NCBI RefSeq assembly: GCF_004519405.1
Contig: NZ_SGWI01000001.1
Span: 124,001 to 188,000 of the forward strand
DNA length: 64,000 nucleotides
Direction of reading: 5' to 3'
Origin: Pseudomonas sp. BCA17
Lineage (GTDB): Bacteria > Pseudomonadota > Gammaproteobacteria > Pseudomonadales > Pseudomonadaceae
The notes below the pieces were generated by a model. It was given only the letters and a program-made list of their open reading frames with translations. It had not been told where the DNA came from and ran no database searches. The translations under genes and the position numbers were made by a program. Below, piece by piece: positions 27,167 through 34,605 of the stretch; positions within the stretch are counted from its first letter, which is position 1; each line of letters begins with the position of its first letter.

Positions 27167-28425
27167 TCGGTCTCTCCAGCAGCCTTGGATAGGCGATCCA
27201 GAAGCTGTGGATGCCAGTAAACGGTGGGAAAGGGGCGCTTGTTGGCGAGAATCTGAAAGCTGCCGCGAAGTACGTAAGGCTCTGTCACGCGTGCCCGGAT
27301 TTTCAGGTGAGCAAGCTTCTGAGCTTCTGTCTCAGCCCAGGTATACAGCTTCTTGCCAACGGCAATCAGTTCCTGGTCAGAGCAGTCCTCGATTGACGCA
27401 CCAAGTGCATCATCGAATAGGACGTCTTTGGTGCGCTCCCACTCATTCGTCAGCCGGCGTTCATACTTCATGATTTCTTCAGAGCCCACCAAGCGGTGCC
27501 TTGCCCAGGCGGAGCGCTGCTCAAATGCTCGGTAGTAGTCCAGGATCGCATTCCGAATGCGGCTGGGGCTCAATTTCAGATCACGGAGTTGACTTACGAA
27601 CAGCCGGTTATCGTTGCTCGCATCAATGGGGGATATGGGTGTCGCGTCCTCGAAGGTGATCGGAAGATTGTCATCCTTGTACTCCTCACTGAAGTTAAAC
27701 AGCTTCTCCGAAACGTCTCGGGCATATGCGGGCTCACTCTGCGGGTCGCAGAGCATCTGGATGATTAGGTCATTCCACCATCCCTCCAGGCGCTCAAAGA
27801 CTGCATCTCTGTGCTCAGCACGGATTGGCCGCATTTTCTGGGCCTTGATGAGTGCTGGGAGATCGCCAATCCGAGGCGTGCTGTCAATAATCGTGATTCT
27901 CGATACGAAGTCCTCTTTCTCCAGCGCTGTCAGCTTCGAGAGCAACTCCTTAATCTTGATGAACGATTTCGCCTTGCTGTTGGCGAGCGTGTTCTCTGTT
28001 AGTTGCCAAAGGCTGGGCTGAGCTTCCGTTGTATTGGCACCGTACAGAAAGAATCTCAAGAATGAATCCGGTGCGACGGACGAGGTGGTGAACAGAAAAA
28101 ACTGATAATCAGACTCAACCCGCCCATTGGCTTGGTAACGAGTTAGCCAGATATTTACCGACTTCCAGAAGTCGACAGACAGGTCAGTCAGGCGTTCACC
28201 AACAGCCTTGTGCTTGAGAGAGGCCAGTGTCTTCTTTCCAGAGGACTCCAGGAAGTCGAGGTCATCTTCCTTCTCGATGAGGATCGCGGTGTCCTCTGGA
28301 AGCTCTAATGCCTGGTACAACGCAAAGCGAGGTTGGAAGATGTAGCCCAGCCCCTGTTCTCCGGCGCTGTAGGGATCGCTATCTTTCTTTTGATCTGCGG
28401 AATCGTTGCTTGCTACAGAACTCAT
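27163..28425 (-). CDS. ABC-three-component effector with nuclease-like N-terminus
   Basis: Encodes 420 residues, first gene of the operon. The N-terminus reads GLGYIFQPRFALYQAL (residues 25-40), then IEKEDDLDFL (50-59) and ASLKHK (68-73). This order (G-Y-x-F-Q, an acidic E..DD cluster, then a Lys-rich strand) is that of the DUF4297/Cap4-type PD-(D/E)xK nuclease fold, giving a candidate active site of Glu51/Glu53, Asp54/Asp55 and Lys71/Lys73. The C-terminal third (IRNAILDYYRAFEQRSAWAR, then YERRLTNEWE and TVYWHP) is the ABC-3C C-terminal domain that links effectors to the ATPase. I infer a DNA-cutting effector. The start is ATG 28425, with only a weak ribosome site. Confidence 0.8.
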   Translation of the reverse strand: MSSVASNDSADQKKDSDPYSAGEQGLGYIFQPRFALYQALELPEDTAILIEKEDDLDFLESSGKKTLASLKHKAVGERLTDLSVDFWKSVNIWLTRYQANGRVESDYQFFLFTTSSVAPDSFLRFFLYGANTTEAQPSLWQLTENTLANSKAKSFIKIKELLSKLTALEKEDFVSRITIIDSTPRIGDLPALIKAQKMRPIRAEHRDAVFERLEGWWNDLIIQMLCDPQSEPAYARDVSEKLFNFSEEYKDDNLPITFEDATPISPIDASNDNRLFVSQLRDLKLSPSRIRNAILDYYRAFEQRSAWARHRLVGSEEIMKYERRLTNEWERTKDVLFDDALGASIEDCSDQELIAVGKKLYTWAETEAQKLAHLKIRARVTEPYVLRGSFQILANKRPFPTVYWHPQLLDRLSKAAGETE

Positions 28426-29184
28426 AATTCAGCCCATGCTCCAAGATCGTTCATCCCAGGCCTGCTGTGCCAGGAATTGGGGGCGAGCCGATTCTATCGA
28501 CCGCCTTCTGTTGTGGTCGTACATGCCGCAAGCAACGCCTGATGTGAAGTGGTTGGCTATTACTGTCTGAGTGGCTGCGAGCATTGAGGCGAGGGCTTGC
28601 TCACGGTGCCACCATATCTTGCGAGTGAAAGCTTGATGGTGCCGGGTAAGTGTGTGGAGACGACACCGGCACGAGGAGAGATTTGCGTGAGAGGGTATAG
28701 GTCGCGCTGGAGTGAAAGTAATTCGGTTGTTGGTGCTTTTACAGCGGGAAGTCGTGGCGCGATGTTTGATGCCAGTGGGGAGGCGCGAGATGAGCGGCGC
28801 TGCGACGTATACGCCTAGGGCGAACATTACCCTTGGGCTTTGCGCTCGTGCTGGCATCCTTTCCATGAACAACCTGACCTAACCGAAACTCCTTTGCGCA
28901 TATTCTGACTTGAGTGATGGCACATGGCAACTACTTGCACCAGGCGCGATGACGTCCTGCCTCTGCCCCCGTAGCTGTGATTCGCCTAGCTCCGTCTTGA
29001 AGCTGGTGTAGATATCGCGTTCACCCTCGCTGTTGGTGTCTCGCACGCCTAGGTTTAAGGTTTTCACTGGCTAGGTAGGTTTCGCATAAGATGTCACAAG
29101 TTTTTCACTGAATAATAAGAGGGAAGTTAGTTTGCAAGGAGATACTTCTAGCTCCTTCACAAAGCAACTATCCCTCCTTTATCT
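28426..29184. other. Intergenic stretch upstream of the ABC-3C operon
   Basis: About 760 nt with no clear long gene. It must contain the ABC-3C promoter. A hairpin-forming pair GTGCCGG/CCGGCAC lies near 28640-28675. Minus-strand frames at 28429-28872 and 28879-29067 lack ribosome sites and protein-like patterns; they may be decayed DNA from the island's history. One short plus-strand frame with a strong ribosome site is listed separately. Confidence 0.4.
28790..28882 (+). CDS. Possible 30-residue peptide gene
   Basis: The ATG at 28790 sits 6 nt after GGGGAGG, a near-perfect ribosome site, and opens 30 codons (MSGAATYTPRANITLGLCAR, then AGILSMNNLT) to a TAA. It is too short to judge by composition. 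The good ribosome site is the only support; it may be fortuitous. Confidence 0.25.
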   Translation: MSGAATYTPRANITLGLCARAGILSMNNLT

Positions 29185-29361
29185 TTATTTTTTCATTGGG
29201 CAGTTACGGGCATCATGACTGCGCCCACTGCAAATACTGCAACGTCTGGCATCCGGACACGTTTGAGCGTTATGCCCGGGTTTGCTGCATACAGAGCATC
29301 GATTAACGTTAGGGCAGTTCCGCAGTGTGTGATTACCAGCTCCGCATTGACTACACGACAT
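29185..29361 (-). CDS. Triple CCHC zinc-knuckle mini-protein
   Basis: Encodes 58 residues. Nearly the whole chain is three evenly spaced zinc knuckles: CSQCGAGNHTLRNC, CSVCSKPGHNAQTC and CSICSGRSHDARNC, each exactly C-x2-C-x4-H-x4-C, joined by 5-residue linkers (PNVNR, PDARR). It ends PMKK. This is the retroviral nucleocapsid/CNBP-type knuckle, which binds single-stranded RNA or DNA; tandem forms are common in eukaryotes and rare in bacteria. It starts 2 nt after the stop of the upstream 110-residue gene, with GAGG as a ribosome site within that gene's end, so the two are translationally coupled. All cysteines and histidines being intact over three copies argues strongly that the frame is real and selected. 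Confidence 0.85.
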   Translation of the reverse strand: MSCSQCGAGNHTLRNCPNVNRCSVCSKPGHNAQTCPDARRCSICSGRSHDARNCPMKK

Positions 29362-29363
29362 AT

Positions 29364-29696
29364 CTATACCTCTTGATCAGTTCCTTGGCGGTTTTTTAAA
29401 ACGGCATTGGCTGCCATTTTCTCTTCGAGCCTGCCCGTGTCGCGCAGTTTCTGTAACTGTGCATCCGGCAAGTCTTGATATGTTTCTTTCAGTTCATTTG
29501 CTTCACGTACTTTCTTTACTGCCGAAGTCCCTGCGTAAAGAACGGAGTTGAACAGCCCCTTGCCGAAAAGCTTGGCTCCAGCCAAAGCAGTGTCTTTGGC
29601 ACCTATCGCTCCAGATACCTCTTGATAAGCATCCTTTAGATCAAAATAGGGAGATTTCGATTTTTTTTCCTGTTGTGAAGCCTCGTCGCTATCCAT
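29364..29696 (-). CDS. Unknown 110-residue protein coupled to the zinc-knuckle gene
   Basis: Encodes 110 residues with a charged N-terminus (MDSDEASQQEKKSKSPYFDL), a moderately hydrophobic centre (AGAKLFGKGLFNSVLYAG, about 39-57) that could be an amphipathic or short membrane helix, and a charged helical end (PDAQLQKLRDTGRLEEKMAA, then NAVLKNR). The end resembles a short helical motif found at the C-termini of assorted small bacterial proteins (L..eL......s.l.K.aA..vLk.R). I recognise no family and assign no function. Its stop is 2 nt from the start of the zinc-knuckle gene. Confidence 0.65.
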   Translation of the reverse strand: MDSDEASQQEKKSKSPYFDLKDAYQEVSGAIGAKDTALAGAKLFGKGLFNSVLYAGTSAVKKVREANELKETYQDLPDAQLQKLRDTGRLEEKMAANAVLKNRQGTDQEV

Positions 29697-30242
29697 TGCT
29701 AGCTATCCTGCGAGCTACTAAAAGAAGGCGATTTTAACCATTTTGAGATCATGGTGCCACTACCTCGGATTGCAACACACATCCAATAATCGGTGGATGT
29801 TGAAGGCACCCCTGGTCGATCTCAAGGCTATCCGAATCCCCCACCTTTATCTGATGGGCTTGGAATACACATCATGATGTCCTTGTATGGATGATGGGGG
29901 TTGGCGGCCGGGTGTGTAATAGCAAGCGCAAGCTCACGAACACATCCATTGATGGCTCCAAGCTATCATCATTGTCGAACACTCGATTATCCCCACTTCT
30001 TGTAAGGAGGTTCAGCCATTAACCGAGGTGATCGGATAACGCTCTACGACTGCAGGGAACACCAGCGGTGTGATTTTTCGCGAAGGGGGTGTTGGATCTT
30101 GAGCTTGTGGCATCCTTTTCAAACCATCCAAAGCATGCCCTCAAATATGCCCCCAAGTGTGGCAATACTCTGGAAGTGAATGGATCTTCATGGCCTATGA
30201 AAAGTCAGAAATGATCAGATTGAACAGCCCGCCCGACGACAC
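29697..30242. other. Intergenic stretch at the right edge of the accessory segment
   Basis: About 550 nt between the zinc-knuckle pair and mexT. No complete gene is seen. A minus-strand frame at 30012-30113 (MPQAQDPTPPSRKITPLVFP, ending VNG then TGA) might be a truncated gene start. On the minus strand TTGGGGGCATATTTGAGGGC occurs near 30135-30155, like the G-rich runs often found beside integrase genes and island ends. No integrase or tRNA is present. Confidence 0.35.
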
Positions 30243-31157
30243 TTATAGACTATCCGGGTCGCCAAAAAACATCTGAATCCGCGACCGCAACCACCGCTCC
30301 CCCGGATCGTTATCCTGTGAGCCACGCCATGCCATGTGCAGCTCGAAGCTGCGCACCGGCAGCGGCGGGTCTTCGGCGCGCAGGCCGCCGGCGGAGGTCA
30401 GGGCCTCGGCTGCGTAGTCCGGCACGGTGGCGAGGATGTCGGTGCCTGCCAGCAGTGTGCCCAGCCCGTTGAACTGCGGCACGGCCAGTACGACGTGGCG
30501 CTTGCGATCGAGCTTTTCCAACTCTTCGTCGATAAAGCCGCTGAGGTCGCCCGCGAACGATACCAGTGCGTGGGGGCGGGCGCAGAAGTCGTCCAGGCTC
30601 AGGGAGCCGGGTACGCTGTCGGCGCGTAACAGTTTCGGCAGGCTGCGGCGCAGTACTTTGCGCTTGGCGTTGGCCGGCAAGTCGGCGGTGTAGCTGACGC
30701 CGATGGAGATTTCGCCGGAGGTCAGCAGGCCCGGCATCAGGATGTAGTTGACTCGGCGCACCACCAGCACAATGCCCGGAGCTTCGGCGCGCAGGCGCTT
30801 GAGCAGTTGGGGCAGCAGGGCGAACTCGACGTCATCGGACAGTCCGATTCGGAAGACCGCGGTGCTGGTGGCCGGGTCGAACTCGGCGGCACGGCTGACG
30901 GCGGTCGAGATCGAGTCCAGGGCCGGGGAGAGCAGTGCGAAGATTTCCACGGCGCGGGCCGATGGTTCCATGCTGCGCCCGGTACGCACGAACAGCGGGT
31001 CATCGAACAACCCACGCAGGCGTGACAAGGCTGCGCTGATGGCCGGCTGGCCAAGGAACAATTTCTCGGCGGCGCGGGTCACACTGCGCTCATGCATCAA
31101 GGTTTCGAATACGATCAAGAGGTTAAGGTCGACACGACGCAGGTCGTTACGGTTCAT
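30243..31157 (-). CDS. mexT: LysR-family regulator MexT
   Basis: Encodes 304 residues from the ATG at 31157 (MNRNDLRRVDLNLL). The helix-turn-helix region SVTRAAEKLFLGQPAISAAL, then FDDPLFVRTGRSMEP, and the effector domain (ATSTAVFRIGLSDDVEF, FNGLGTLLAGTDILATVPDY) match P. aeruginosa MexT closely from memory, including the C-terminus MFFGDPDSL. MexT activates mexEF-oprN and mexS in response to redox or nitrosative/disulfide stress. Here it is divergent from mexS as in P. aeruginosa, but mexEF-oprN does not follow its 3' end. Confidence 0.92.
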   Translation of the reverse strand: MNRNDLRRVDLNLLIVFETLMHERSVTRAAEKLFLGQPAISAALSRLRGLFDDPLFVRTGRSMEPSARAVEIFALLSPALDSISTAVSRAAEFDPATSTAVFRIGLSDDVEFALLPQLLKRLRAEAPGIVLVVRRVNYILMPGLLTSGEISIGVSYTADLPANAKRKVLRRSLPKLLRADSVPGSLSLDDFCARPHALVSFAGDLSGFIDEELEKLDRKRHVVLAVPQFNGLGTLLAGTDILATVPDYAAEALTSAGGLRAEDPPLPVRSFELHMAWRGSQDNDPGERWLRSRIQMFFGDPDSL

Positions 31158-31423
31158 CTTGTGTCCTGGAAGAGTCAGCAAACTTGACGAGAGCGGCCAT
31201 ATTCAGAACCTTGGATTCCATTCAAAAGCATGACCGGCATGAATCTTACGGGTAAAGACTGGTACTCTGCACCGGCTAATTGAGTTTCTTACGATCGTTG
31301 GGGTCTATTCCTCAGATGCGGAATCAATGGCAGGCATGTTGACTATTAATGGCGACCGGTGGCCTTGCCTGGAAAGCCCAGATAGAGTTCATGGCATTAG
31401 AGGTTACTTTGACGAGGTTTGCG
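31158..31423. promoter_or_regulatory. mexT-mexS divergent region with a possible MexT box
   Basis: 266 nt between the divergent starts. At 31323-31346 the sequence reads ATCA, 15 nt, ACTAT. The known MexT box is ATCA-N5-GTCGAT-N4-ACYAT, whose outer blocks have exactly this spacing. The central hexamer here (AGGCAT) matches only in its last two bases, so the site is partial. It lies about 78 nt upstream of mexS. Confidence 0.4.
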
Positions 31424-32446
31424 ATGTCCCGCACGATTCGTTTTCACAAGTTTGGTCCGGCCGAGGTGCTCAAGTGCGAAGAGCATGCAGCCGCACAGCC
31501 CGCACCGGGCGAAGTGCAGGTGCGCGTCGATGCGATCGGCATCAGTTGGTACGACATTCTTTGGCGTCAGAACCTGGCGTCTTCCCACGCTCGTCTACCG
31601 TCGGGCCTTGGCCATGAGATGGCCGGGGTGGTTGTCGCCCTGGGTGACGGCGTTGACGACCTGGCAGTGGGTGACAAGGTGGCCAGTTTTCCGGCCGAGA
31701 GCCCCAACGACTACCCGGTGTATGGCGAACAGATCGTTCTGCCTCGCTCGGCCTTGACCCGCTACCCGGACGTCTTGAGCCCCATTGAAGCCAGCGTGCA
31801 CTACACGCCGCTGTTGATTGCCTACTTTGCTTATGTGGACCTGGCACGGGTCAAGCCCGGCCAGTTTGCCCTGGTGACTGACGCCAGCCACTGCGCGGGG
31901 CCTTCGTTCGTGCAACTGGGTAAAGCCCTGGGTGTGCGAGTGATTGCCGCGACCAAGGACAGCGCGGAACGCGAGTATCTGCTCTCCCTGGGCGCAGAGA
32001 AGGTGATCGTGACTGAAGAGCAGGACCTGCTCATGCAGATCAACAAATATACCGATAACCGCGGCGTGGATGTGGTGTTCGATGGCTTGGGTGGCCCACA
32101 GATGTCGCTGCTCGGCGATGTACTGGCACCGCGTGGCAGCCTGGTGTTGTATGGCTTGCAGGGTGGCAACCAGACGCCTTTCCCGGCCTGTGCTGCGTTC
32201 CAGAAGAACATTCAGTTTTTCGTCCACTGCATCGGTAACTTCACGGGTAAGCCGGAGCTGGGGATCATCCAGGACCAGGTGGCGCTGCAACGTGCGTTGC
32301 GCGATATCAACCAACTGACCGCCGACCGCGTGCTGGTGCCGTTGAAAACCACGGTGTTTCCGTTCAGCCAGTTCGTCGAAGCGCACCGCTACATGGACGA
32401 ATGCCCGTGCCGCGAGCGGGTTGCCTTGCAAGTTGAGGCTGTTTGA
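31424..32446 (+). CDS. mexS: MexS, zinc-free MDR-family oxidoreductase
   Basis: Encodes 340 residues from the ATG at 31424 (MSRTIRFHKFGPAEVLKCEE). It has the quinone oxidoreductase-like fold of the medium-chain family: GLGHEMAGVVVALGDGVDD, and an NADPH-binding region around FALVTDASHCAGPSFVQLGK. The catalytic-zinc cysteine is lacking. The divergent pairing with mexT and the length are those of P. aeruginosa MexS, whose loss activates MexT. The longer frame to 31349 has no family similarity in its first 25 residues. Confidence 0.9.
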   Translation: MSRTIRFHKFGPAEVLKCEEHAAAQPAPGEVQVRVDAIGISWYDILWRQNLASSHARLPSGLGHEMAGVVVALGDGVDDLAVGDKVASFPAESPNDYPVYGEQIVLPRSALTRYPDVLSPIEASVHYTPLLIAYFAYVDLARVKPGQFALVTDASHCAGPSFVQLGKALGVRVIAATKDSAEREYLLSLGAEKVIVTEEQDLLMQINKYTDNRGVDVVFDGLGGPQMSLLGDVLAPRGSLVLYGLQGGNQTPFPACAAFQKNIQFFVHCIGNFTGKPELGIIQDQVALQRALRDINQLTADRVLVPLKTTVFPFSQFVEAHRYMDECPCRERVALQVEAV

Positions 32447-33150
32447 GCTGTAGGAGTATTCGCAAATGAGCACGCCTGGGTCCGATTGGATGAGGCAAAT
32501 ACGCCATTTGTCAGGGCTTAACCTGCACCTGGGTTAAGCCTCCCCCGGGCCCTTGCGCCCTGCAAACAATACCTTTGCCCCTTGCGCCGCCCTGAATTCC
32601 AGCGCGGCGTTGTTGTGTGGGCGCCATTAAAGTCTGGCCGGTTGATCATCTGAACGGGTTTCTGACGCTCTTCTGTATCTGTTAATCATTATTTGAGTGC
32701 CGATAATTGTGCCTTCACTGTCATCTCAAGGACTGAGCAATGATTGACTATCTGAAACTCCCGCGTCGCCTCGTCAAAACTAATGTTGGCCTGCCTGTCT
32801 GTATAAAAAGTTTATCCGGGATGCCTGGGCGTTTATTCAGGAGTCGGGTGAGAGGGCAAATTAATATTGGTCGGATATTTCCCTAATCTATTAGTTAAAG
32901 GGGAGTAGGACGCTGTCGGAGTATTCCTAGGGCTAGTCCTGTTTTCGTTGTGGGGTGCGCAGGATCGCGGCCTTGCAGGGGGCTGGACTCTAAAGTACCG
33001 CCAGGGAAGCTCCGGTGGGTTTGTTGCAGGGTGCTAATGTTGATTCATCCTCATGCCCTGTAATGAGAAATAAACCTACAGATGTAATAGGTCAGGCAGT
33101 TGCTCTTGGCAGTTGCTTGAAACTGATATTTCAACTCGGGTAGTAGAGCA
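32447..33150. other. Intergenic stretch after mexS
   Basis: About 700 nt. A GC-rich imperfect hairpin lies near 32588-32622. A 48-codon frame at 32740-32886 is listed separately. GGCAGTTGCT is repeated at about 33091 and 33107. Composition falls to AT-rich around 32690-32890. No RNA gene is recognisable. Confidence 0.4.
32740..32886 (+). CDS. Possible 48-residue protein gene
   Basis: ATG 32740 follows AAGGACTGAGCA and opens MIDYLKLPRRLVKTNVGLPV, ending in TAA. The peptide is strongly basic. The ribosome site is fair and no competing frame exists, but there is no family and no other support. Confidence 0.25.
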   Translation: MIDYLKLPRRLVKTNVGLPVCIKSLSGMPGRLFRSRVRGQINIGRIFP

Positions 33151-34569
33151 ATGAGCGCAATTCACGAGCAAGCCATGAACTATGTTTATCATCAAGTTCT
33201 GCAACGGTTGATCGGACACTTTACGCGTGCCGAACGTACCGCACTTCAATTACTGATTCAGCGAATTGTGGTGGCCGCCGGCGGCATGGAGCAAGTAGGT
33301 GACTACAAGGTACTTGTCGCCCATGGCGGCGGTGCTGTCAGCAGTTACACGCTGGCGCTGCTTCGGGCGGCGCAATTGACCATCGCCGGGCGCGCGCCCA
33401 AGACATTTCATCTGCGCGTGGCAACCTTGCGGCATGCGGGCATGACCCAGGCAACCCTGGATACCCTGCAGCAAGGCTACAGCGCGTTGTTCTTCCACGA
33501 CGACCCTCGCGTAGACCTGCTGCTGGTGGAGAATCAGGAGGTGTTGCCTTTCAATCATCAGCGCCCGGCGTCGAGTGCGGGGCGTGAGGTCAGCCGGCGC
33601 AATATGCTGATGATAGGGCACGTGACTACCGGCGATATCAGGGCGACATTGTGTAGCGACACCTACTTGCGCCTGGGGGATTTCTACCAGCGGGCCTCTA
33701 CGTGGGGCGGTGGCGTGCATGCGGTGGTCAGTGGCGATTCTGCGCGCAAGCAAAGCCAGTACCTTGCCTGGCTCAAAAAGACCGCCATCGCGGCGGGTAT
33801 CACCGTGGCGCCCGGCAGGCCGCTATCGCTCAATGCGTTGTATGCACGTATGGAAGAGTGGAGTACCGGTTGTTACCGCGAACTCTACGGCGAACAGTAT
33901 GTGGAGAGCGACAGTGCGGGGCGGAGTGGGCACCGTCATCTGGCGTATATCGGCATCGACGATCTGCTGGAGGGCGTGGACGTTACCTCGGCACCGCTGC
34001 TGACGCAGTTCCTGGCCCGTAAACCGGACCCCTTCGCGTTTCATTTCAGTCATCCGGGATTCCCCAATCCTTTGCTGATGGCGCATATGCATGGACTGCA
34101 GGCGCAATGCCTGCGAGAGCTTTCCTACGAGGAAGGGGTGGATAGTTTTATCAGACAAGCAATGGACTACATGTACCGGCGACAGATTCCACACCACCTG
34201 ATTGAGGAGGCAAGCGGTGACGACGGACGTATTCTGTCAGCCACCTATGCCCAGGAGTTTTTTGGCCTGGATGAAGGGCAATTGACTTGCCTGCTGTTCT
34301 CGCCATTCATTCACCACGGCGAGCGACTCGAAGGCTACCTGCGCCAATGCCACCCAGGCATGCTGGTGGCGCTCCCCGAACTGCACAACGTGTTGCAAGG
34401 CAAGCCTGCCGGCGATGTGTTGCAGCAATGGGCGGTCGACACCAGCGGGTTGCCGTTGCCGTTATTGCAACTCCTCTATCGCAAGCGGCCGATGCAGATC
34501 GGGCGGAGTGCCCAACTGTGCGACCGGCATTTGGTCCAGGCGCAGGCTGCACAGTTGTCAGGGCGTTAG
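33151..34569 (+). CDS. Unknown 472-residue protein
   Basis: Encodes 472 residues, soluble, with no signal peptide or membrane segment. I recognise no catalytic motif. Visible features: a helical N-terminus (YVYHQVLQRLIGHFTRAERT), a strand-rich section (DYKVLVAHGGGAVSSYTLAL), aromatic- and His-rich patches (FAFHFSHPGFPNPLLMAHMH) and FSPFIHHGERLEGYLRQCHP near the end. A MocR-type regulator gene follows 36 nt downstream on the same strand, so they are likely cotranscribed. Codon use resembles core genes, suggesting a long-resident lineage-specific gene. Confidence 0.8.
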   Translation: MSAIHEQAMNYVYHQVLQRLIGHFTRAERTALQLLIQRIVVAAGGMEQVGDYKVLVAHGGGAVSSYTLALLRAAQLTIAGRAPKTFHLRVATLRHAGMTQATLDTLQQGYSALFFHDDPRVDLLLVENQEVLPFNHQRPASSAGREVSRRNMLMIGHVTTGDIRATLCSDTYLRLGDFYQRASTWGGGVHAVVSGDSARKQSQYLAWLKKTAIAAGITVAPGRPLSLNALYARMEEWSTGCYRELYGEQYVESDSAGRSGHRHLAYIGIDDLLEGVDVTSAPLLTQFLARKPDPFAFHFSHPGFPNPLLMAHMHGLQAQCLRELSYEEGVDSFIRQAMDYMYRRQIPHHLIEEASGDDGRILSATYAQEFFGLDEGQLTCLLFSPFIHHGERLEGYLRQCHPGMLVALPELHNVLQGKPAGDVLQQWAVDTSGLPLPLLQLLYRKRPMQIGRSAQLCDRHLVQAQAAQLSGR

Positions 34570-34605
34570 CCGCGTGCATCGGTTTGTCAGTTCAGGTAAG
34601 CGGCA

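Noticed and set aside
28429..28872. 147-codon minus-strand frame upstream of the ABC-3C operon
   Set aside because: Cys/Arg/His-rich translation without repeats, motif or ribosome site; probably non-coding.
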